DNA from: Planctomycetota bacterium | GTDB taxonomy: Bacteria; Planctomycetota; SZUA-567; H5-PLA8 | Direction: 5' to 3' | Assembly (NCBI GenBank): GCA_027493525.1 | Contig: JAOSKN010000001.1 | Coordinates: 1,426,001-1,490,000, forward strand | DNA length: 64,000 nucleotides | Shown: positions 58,759 through 64,000 of the stretch, one piece after another | Position numbering within the stretch: position 1 is the stretch's first letter | How the letters are laid out: every line of letters starts with the position of its first letter | Translations under genes and position numbers: made by a program | The notes under the pieces: generated by a model | Told to the model about the DNA's origin: nothing | Database searches by the model: none | What the model saw: only the letters and a program-made list of their open reading frames with translations

Positions 58759-59898
58759 ATGCGCACCTTGATCCTATCCCTGCTGGCTCTGGCACTGTTG
58801 GGCTTGGGTGGGAGCCTTCGCGCCCAGGATGCCAGCCGCCAGCAGGCCGCCGCGCTGAGCCAGGAGGTCCACCAGGCCTTCGCCAAGCAGGACTACGCCC
58901 GCGCCGAACAGAAGTGCCGCGAGTTGCTGGCCTTGATGCCCGGCCATCCCAACCCGCATTACAATCTCGCCTGCGCGCTGGCGCGGCAGGGCAAGAACGA
59001 CGAGGCGCTGGCCGAGTTGGGCAAGGCCGCCGAGGCCGGCTACAACGATCCCGCGCACCTAAAGGCCGACGAGGACCTCGCCGCGCTGCGCGCGGACAAG
59101 CGCTTCGCGGAGATCGCCGCCAAGGCCCGCGAGAACGAACAGCAGGGCAGCTACGAAAAGGGCGCCGAGCTCGCGGGGCTCAAGAGCATCGAGGCCTTCC
59201 CCGAGGGCGGGCTGCGCTACCGGCTGCGGCTGGGCAACGAAGCCGGCGCCGAGAAGCCCCACAGACTGATCGTCTGGCTGCATCCCAGCGGCGGCTCGAT
59301 GAACAACGTCGCCGAGGGCCTCGCGCCGCTCTTCGCCCAGCACGGCTACGCGATCGTCGTCTTCACTCAGAAGCAGTGGATGGGCTGGAGCAGCGAGGAC
59401 GCGGAGAAGCTCGCCAAGACGCTTCCCGAACTGGAGAAGGTCGCGGGGCTCGACGCGAAGCGGCCGATCTTGATGGGCTACAGCGCCGGCGGACAGATGG
59501 CGCTCTCGCTGTGGGGCGCCGATCCCCGCCCCTACGGCGGACTGGTCCTCGACGCGGCCTATCCCATCGATGCCGAGGCGTACATGCGCGGCCAAGTCAA
59601 GGCCATGGACCTGCCCAAGGACGAGGCGATCCGCAAGATTCCCGTCTTCGCCCTGGTCGGCGACAAGGACGGCGGCGCGCAGATGTGGCAGAAAGTCATG
59701 AACGACTGGCTCTCGGCCGGCATTCCCCTCACCTACCGCACCGTGGCGGGCAAGGGGCACACCTGGCTCTTCGGTCCGGAACAGAAGAAAGCGCTGACCG
59801 AATGGCTGGATCAGGTTGCGGCCGGGAAGTTCCCGTCCGACCCACCGGCGCAGGCCCCGGCGCCCAAGCCGGAGGCTCCCAAGCCGGATCAGCCCTGA
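58759..59898 (+). CDS. Secreted TPR-alpha/beta-hydrolase protein
   Basis: 379 aa with a signal peptide (MRTLILSLLALALLGLGGSLRAQ). A TPR pair (YARAEQKCRELLALMPGHPNPHYNLACALARQGKNDEALAELGKAAEAGYND) is followed by an esterase-like hydrolase with WLHPSGGSMNN, nucleophile LMGYSAGGQMALSL, LVGDKDGGAQMWQ and catalytic-type GKGHTWLFG. Ser, Asp and His candidates are all present. The end is proline-rich. It probably hydrolyses an ester in the periplasm. The gene after it is a longer relative. Confidence 0.85.
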   Translation: MRTLILSLLALALLGLGGSLRAQDASRQQAAALSQEVHQAFAKQDYARAEQKCRELLALMPGHPNPHYNLACALARQGKNDEALAELGKAAEAGYNDPAHLKADEDLAALRADKRFAEIAAKARENEQQGSYEKGAELAGLKSIEAFPEGGLRYRLRLGNEAGAEKPHRLIVWLHPSGGSMNNVAEGLAPLFAQHGYAIVVFTQKQWMGWSSEDAEKLAKTLPELEKVAGLDAKRPILMGYSAGGQMALSLWGADPRPYGGLVLDAAYPIDAEAYMRGQVKAMDLPKDEAIRKIPVFALVGDKDGGAQMWQKVMNDWLSAGIPLTYRTVAGKGHTWLFGPEQKKALTEWLDQVAAGKFPSDPPAQAPAPKPEAPKPDQP

Positions 59899-60085
59899 GT
59901 CCGGCCCGGCCGGCAACGCGGCGCGTTTCGCTTGTTTCTTTAACTTCTTGTGTGAAGCCTGGTTAAGAAGTCAGGAAATGCCGGATTGGTGAAGTAAATC
60001 CCTACCTCGTCTCATCCATATTAGTAGGGGTCAGGCGCCGCATGGCGTCGGCCCGCCTACCGTCGCACCGGAGCCGCCTTCCCCC

Positions 60086-62230
60086 ATGTCGAGAATAGGC
60101 CTCGCGCCGGCGCTCTGCCTGGCCGTCCTGTTGTCCGATACGCCGGTGTTCGCGCAGATGCTGCCCGACGCGGACCCGGTGCCGCTCTGGGACCAGTTGG
60201 AGCGGGCGTACCAGCGCGGGGATTTCCAGCGCGTGGTCGCGCTCTCGCGAAAGGCGATCGTGGACATGCCCACGATGCCCGCGCCGCGCTACGAACTGGC
60301 CTGCGGACTGGCGATGTTGGGGAACAAGAACGCGGCCCTGGAAGCCCTCGCCGAAGCGCTGGCCCTGGGCTTCCACGACCCGGCGCAGTTGCGCGAGGAG
60401 GAATATCTCAAGCCGCTCCACGACGAACCGCTCTTCTGGACCGTCGTGAAGGACGCGCGCGAGATGGAGCAGCTCGGGAAGGCCGAGCCCGGCCCCAAGC
60501 TGGAGGGCGTCCGGACGCTCGAGGATTTCCCCGAGGGCGGGCTCCGCTACCGGCTCCATATGAGTCCCGAGGCCACGCCGCAAAAGCCGCAGCGGTTGCT
60601 GGTCTGGCTCCATCCAACCGGCGAATCGATGAACGACCGCGTCGAATTGCTGGCCCCGCGCCTCAACAAGCTGGGCCTGGCGCTGGCGGTCTTCACCCAG
60701 AAACCCTGGAACGGCTGGCAGCCCGAGGACGCCATGCGCATGATCAAGCGCACGCTGCCGGCGCTGGCCAAAGTGCCCGGCGTGGACGGAAAACGGCCCT
60801 ACCTGTTCGGATTCAGCGCCGGCGGACAGTTGGCGCTGACCTTGTGGAGCGAGAACCCCGAGCGCTACGCCGGGATGATCCTCGACGCGGCCTACCCCAT
60901 CAGCAGCGTCCACTACGGGCCCGATTCGATGGGCAACGTCCGTTCCCCCACCGCGCCGGGGCACCTGGCCGCGCCGCTCTTCGTCGCCGTGGGGACCAAG
61001 GACAGCGGCGCGCGGCTGTGGCAGCGCGTGGCGCCCCGCTGGAAGAAGGCCGGCGTCAACCTGACCTACCACCCCGTGCCCGAGCGCGGGCACGAGTACT
61101 TCTTCGAAGGCGCGGCGCTCGACGCCGTCGAAGCCTGGCTCCGCAAGGTCCTGGCCGGCGAGCGCCCTTCCGACTACGGCCCGCTTCTGAACGAGCAGCC
61201 CGTCGAGACCACGCTCACGCCCGAGGAACGCGCGGAGCATCTGAACCGCTTGGCGCTGGAGTTCCGCGAGGCCTACGGCGCCGGCGACTTCGAGGGCGCG
61301 GCCTCCCTGGCGCGTTCGGGCATCGCGCTGATGCCGCAGCAGCCTTACCCCTACTGGGCGCTCGCCCGCGCCCTGGCCCAGATGAAGCACCTCGAGGAGG
61401 CGCTCTCGGCCCTGGACGACGCCGTCGAGCGCGGTTTCAGCAACACCGCCGCCCTGCGCGAAGACCAGGGACTGGCCTCGCTGCACGGGAAGGAACGCTT
61501 CGAGCGCCTGCTCAAAGCGGTCCGCGAAAAAGAGACCCAGGGCACGCCCGAACCGGCGCCGAAGCTCGAAGGCGTCAAAGTCGTCGAGGACCATCCCGAA
61601 GGCGGATTCCGCTTCCGGCTCTACCTGCACCCCCAAGCCTCCAGGCCGCAACCGCTGATCGTCTGGCTCCATCCCAAAGGCGCTTCGCTCTGCGGGACCG
61701 TCGAGCCGTTCGCCCCGCGCCTGACCCAGGCCGGCTTTGCGCTGCTCGTGCCGACGATGAAAGCTTGGACCGAATGGCAGGGTCAGGATCTCGAACGCCT
61801 GATGCGGCGCACGCTCCCGGCGCTGGGGACCATCCCGAACGTGGATTTCTCCGCGCCGATCCTCTGGGGCCAGGGCGACGGCGCGCAGGCCGCCCTCGCG
61901 CTCTGGAGCAACGGGCTGGGGCCCTTGGGCGGCCTGATCCTCGGCGCGGCGCCGCCCACGGAAGATCAGCCCCCCGGCGCGCAAGCCGCGCCGAACCTGC
62001 TCTCGCCTCCGCTCGAGGATGCCAATCGCCGCGCGCCGCTCTTCGCGCTCGTGGGCGAGAAGAGCCCCTCCGCCGCAGCCTGGGCCAAAGCCGCGACCCT
62101 CTGGCGCAGCCAGGGCGTGCCGCTGGCGCTGAACTCGATCCCCGAAAGGGGCGATGAGTGGCTCTTTGACGATGCGCGTTTTGATGAGCTGTTGAAGTGG
62201 TTAGCGAAACTCCCCGTCCGAAATCCATAA
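60086..62230 (+). CDS. Tandem TPR-alpha/beta-hydrolase protein, second module degenerate
   Basis: 714 aa with a signal peptide (MSRIGLAPALCLAVLLSDTPVFAQ). Two copies of the TPR-plus-hydrolase unit seen in the gene before it. Unit 1 (about residues 25-365) has WLHPTGESMND and an intact elbow FGFSAGGQLALTLW with GHEYFF. Unit 2 (about 385-714) has WLHPKGASLCG but the elbow reads ILWGQGDGAQAALAL, with Gly-Asp instead of the Ser. It clearly arose by duplication of the single-unit gene; unit 2 has lost the nucleophile. Confidence 0.85.
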   Translation: MSRIGLAPALCLAVLLSDTPVFAQMLPDADPVPLWDQLERAYQRGDFQRVVALSRKAIVDMPTMPAPRYELACGLAMLGNKNAALEALAEALALGFHDPAQLREEEYLKPLHDEPLFWTVVKDAREMEQLGKAEPGPKLEGVRTLEDFPEGGLRYRLHMSPEATPQKPQRLLVWLHPTGESMNDRVELLAPRLNKLGLALAVFTQKPWNGWQPEDAMRMIKRTLPALAKVPGVDGKRPYLFGFSAGGQLALTLWSENPERYAGMILDAAYPISSVHYGPDSMGNVRSPTAPGHLAAPLFVAVGTKDSGARLWQRVAPRWKKAGVNLTYHPVPERGHEYFFEGAALDAVEAWLRKVLAGERPSDYGPLLNEQPVETTLTPEERAEHLNRLALEFREAYGAGDFEGAASLARSGIALMPQQPYPYWALARALAQMKHLEEALSALDDAVERGFSNTAALREDQGLASLHGKERFERLLKAVREKETQGTPEPAPKLEGVKVVEDHPEGGFRFRLYLHPQASRPQPLIVWLHPKGASLCGTVEPFAPRLTQAGFALLVPTMKAWTEWQGQDLERLMRRTLPALGTIPNVDFSAPILWGQGDGAQAALALWSNGLGPLGGLILGAAPPTEDQPPGAQAAPNLLSPPLEDANRRAPLFALVGEKSPSAAAWAKAATLWRSQGVPLALNSIPERGDEWLFDDARFDELLKWLAKLPVRNP

Positions 62231-62249
62231 CGGCAGGTCGTGTTATAGT

Positions 62250-62300
62250 TTTTCATAACACCCAAATTTCCTTCCGTTTTCCCTTGCAGTGTTATGAAAA
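62250..62300. repeat. 12-bp perfect inverted repeat
   Basis: TTTTCATAACAC (62250-62261) and GTGTTATGAAAA (62289-62300) with 27 bases between. A smaller overlapping hairpin GTGTTAT/ATAACAC (62240-62246 and 62255-62261) uses the same left bases, so two alternative folds are possible. Confidence 0.8.
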
Positions 62301-62423
62301 CCAGTTATCTATCCTCTTGCTTTACACAACATCTAGCGCAATGGAGCGCTCAACACAGAACCTAGAGTCGTAGCGTCTGCGCGAGCTACAATCCCCCCAC
62401 TAGTTCGCGTTGGCGTTTACGAG

Positions 62424-62453
62424 ACCGGAGGTCGCAAGACCTCCGGTTTTTTT
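62424..62453 (+). terminator. Strong rho-independent terminator
   Basis: ACCGGAGGTC (62424-62433), loop GCAA, GACCTCCGGT (62438-62447) and a run of seven T (62447-62453). It lies 193 bases after the TPR-hydrolase stop, with other structure in between. Confidence 0.92.
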
Positions 62454-62597
62454 GTGCCCATTTTTTTCCATAAGTCCTTGTGCGCTATCCCGTCACAGTG
62501 CCCGTTCGATCCGTTGACCCGCGCGGGGTCATTTAGGGTTGAACCCCAGAAGGCTTTAGATAGAGTCGTTCGAACCTGGGGAGGTTCTTCCATCGTT

Positions 62598-64000
62598 ATG
62601 CGTTCGCGCGCTTGGCGTTATGTGATTGCAGGAGTAGCGGCGCCGCTGAGCGTGCTGCTGCTCGTGTGCATCGTCGGGCAGCGCGTGCCTCCTCAAGTTC
62701 CGTACGTCCCCGCCCCGCTCGCGGCGGAGCCCGACCCGGAGGCCAAGGCCGACGCGCGCGTGACGCTCGAAGCCTTCCCCCATTGGGGCGGCGGCTGGTC
62801 GAGCGCCGCCGAAGACGGCGCGCATTTCTTCGACCGCGCGCGGGCGCAGGAACTCCGCCAGGCTGCCGGAGCGCAGGCGCGGTACGTAATCGACCTGAAC
62901 GCGCGCGCGATCCTGCCTGACCCGGCGGTTAAGCCCGAAGAACTCGTCCCCGCCGGAGCGCCGCGGACGCTGCTCCTTCAGTTCAAGGCACAGCCGAGCG
63001 AAGCGCAGAAACAGGAACTCGCGCGGGCCGGCGTCGAGGTGATCCGCTACCTCGACGGGCACGCCTACCACGCGCGCGGCACGCGGGAGGCCTTTGCGGC
63101 GGCGCGCGCGAAGGAGTACGTCCGCGCGCTGGCGAAGCTCGACGCGCGGGACAAGCTGCATCCGCAGGTCTTCGCCGGGCGCAAGCCCGAATACGCGAAG
63201 CTCGGCGAAGGCATCTACGGCTACCGCCTGCTGGCCTACCCGGGCGCGCGACTGGACGAACTGAAAGCGGCCGTGGGCGAGGCCGGGGCGTCGCTGGTTC
63301 CGCAGGCCCCCAGCGTCCTGGGCCCCATGTTCGGGTTCAGCGGCGACGACAAGGCGATCCTGGCCCTGGCGGCGCTCCCGCAGGCGCGCTTTGTGAATTA
63401 CCTGCCCCCGCCGCCGGCCAAGCGCGACGCGACCACCGACCAGAACACCAACGTCACCGATGTCCGCGACGGCCCGCTGGCGCTCAGCGGAGCCGGCGTG
63501 GAGGTCGCCGTGCGCGAGGTCGAGAAGACGGGCACAGGGATCCAGCCCACGCCCGAAGACGTCCACGTGGATATCGAGCTCAACTACATCGACGAGGACT
63601 TCGACTCCGGCGCGCCCTTCGATCCCGATCACGCCACGAGCGTCAACGGGCAGATCGGCGGCCAGGGGGTGCAGGTCCCGAACGCCAAGGGCATCGCGCC
63701 GGGCGTCTTCCTTCACGGCTACGACCTGTACCCGCTGAATATCGACGCTTTCGCCACCGACGACATCGTGAACGCCGACGAGTTGCTGAGCGTGCGGCTG
63801 AGCAACCACTCCTACGGCCCCACCGGCGAAGGCGACGGGAGCTACGACACCATCAGCGCCGACTGGGACCAGGTCCTGCGCGACGGCGCGCTGGGCGAGG
63901 GACTCCTCGCCATGATCGCCAGCGCCGAGATCTCCCCCATCCGGCACAAGCAGATCGACTTCTTCAGCGGGATGAAAAACAGCATCTGCGTCAGCGCCAC
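62598..64000 (+). CDS. Secreted S8 (subtilisin-like) peptidase, runs off the window
   Basis: Open frame from the ATG at 62598 to the right edge (467 codons) without a stop. Signal peptide or anchor MRSRAWRYVIAGVAAPLSVLLLVCIVG. A long pro-region follows (LLLQFKAQPSEAQKQELARAGVEVIRYLDGHAYHARG). Then GVEVAVREVEKTG, DPDHATSVNGQIGGQG (the H-A/G-T-x-V-x-G helix with catalytic His) and LSVRLSNHSYGPTGEGDG (the Asn of the oxyanion hole) fit the S8 order. The position of the first catalytic Asp reads VREVE, so Asp may be replaced or displaced. The catalytic Ser region lies beyond 64000. Confidence 0.75.
   Translation, partial: MRSRAWRYVIAGVAAPLSVLLLVCIVGQRVPPQVPYVPAPLAAEPDPEAKADARVTLEAFPHWGGGWSSAAEDGAHFFDRARAQELRQAAGAQARYVIDLNARAILPDPAVKPEELVPAGAPRTLLLQFKAQPSEAQKQELARAGVEVIRYLDGHAYHARGTREAFAAARAKEYVRALAKLDARDKLHPQVFAGRKPEYAKLGEGIYGYRLLAYPGARLDELKAAVGEAGASLVPQAPSVLGPMFGFSGDDKAILALAALPQARFVNYLPPPPAKRDATTDQNTNVTDVRDGPLALSGAGVEVAVREVEKTGTGIQPTPEDVHVDIELNYIDEDFDSGAPFDPDHATSVNGQIGGQGVQVPNAKGIAPGVFLHGYDLYPLNIDAFATDDIVNADELLSVRLSNHSYGPTGEGDGSYDTISADWDQVLRDGALGEGLLAMIASAEISPIRHKQIDFFSGMKNSICVSA

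Larger units (their letters stand above)
62231..62597. other. Spacer with an inverted repeat and a strong terminator
   Basis: About 370 bases, more AT-rich than its surroundings. 12-base inverted repeats TTTTCATAACAC (62250-62261) and GTGTTATGAAAA (62289-62300) are followed by a perfect terminator at 62424-62453. There is no protein gene between; an untranslated RNA of about 150 bases ending at the terminator is possible. Nothing recognisable as tRNA, tmRNA or 6S was seen. Confidence 0.5.

Noticed and set aside
62330..62423. tRNA or tmRNA before the terminator
   Set aside because: No cloverleaf, T-loop GTTCRA or CCA-type end was found; the candidate TAGTTCGCG has no pairing arms.
62556..63947. 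A 463-codon minus-strand frame at the right edge
   Set aside because: The plus strand has an uninterrupted frame with signal peptide and subtilase-like motifs; the minus frame is its shadow.

Overview
The window is GC-rich (roughly two-thirds G+C) chromosomal DNA from a Gram-negative-type bacterium. Secreted TPR proteins, DUF1573 with rhodanese, a PQQ-type beta-propeller, a eukaryote-like UDP-sugar pyrophosphorylase, a secreted GH123/DUF4091-like hydrolase, several Gfo/Idh/MocA or sugar-isomerase-type genes and an IS66 element together suggest Planctomycetota or a close PVC relative. This is inference; there is no rRNA or other taxonomic marker in the window. No tRNA, rRNA or CRISPR array was seen.

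Layout. 0-7 kb: the three glycolate oxidase subunits (glcD, glcE, glcF) on the minus strand, with a PPK2 polyphosphate kinase and a TPR membrane protein lying between glcE and glcF. 7-12.5 kb: a divergent heavy-metal P-type ATPase, a 47-aa membrane protein, a YHS-like metal-binding protein and membrane proteins of unknown role. 12.5-15 kb: an HMG-CoA-lyase-like protein, a hydroxypyruvate-isomerase-like protein and a type II secretion N-domain protein. 15-20.7 kb: a metal-uptake locus made of a DtxR-type regulator, an OprB-like porin, a metal-binding protein, an unknown membrane-anchored protein, an ABC ATPase and a permease fused to a second DtxR plus FeoA domain; palindromic DtxR-box-like operators lie before the regulator and before the porin core. 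20.8-32.7 kb: an accessory-looking stretch with a FecR-like protein, FmdB, rhodanese/DUF1573, a Fic protein, a 1291-aa TPR protein, a HELAH metallopeptidase gene between 98-bp direct repeats, and an HNH nuclease with a small partner. 32.7-38.4 kb: glycerate kinase, a two-part zinc-ribbon membrane protein, gatA and an M50-like protein. 38.5-40 kb: a complete IS66-type element with an 8-bp target duplication. 40-49.5 kb: a PQQ-type propeller, a two-domain alpha/beta hydrolase, UDP-sugar pyrophosphorylase, a phosphatase, fabI, a double cyclic-nucleotide-binding protein, a response regulator and pyrF. 49.5-64 kb: glyoxalase and alcohol dehydrogenase genes, a DUF5329-like protein, a secreted glycosidase, an oxidoreductase, lipA, two related TPR-hydrolase proteins, and the start of an S8-like protease running off the end.

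Together the glcDEF, hydroxypyruvate-isomerase-like and glycerate-kinase genes could carry glycolate carbon to phosphoglycerate, although they are scattered and intermediate steps are not in the window. Four otherwise good genes (glcE, gatA, a zinc-ribbon protein and a zinc-ribbon membrane protein) are each broken by a single-base shift, three of them in homopolymer runs, which points to consensus errors. Intergenic spacers carry heptanucleotide tandem repeats of several families; in three cases the repeat itself supplies the stop codon of the gene before it.
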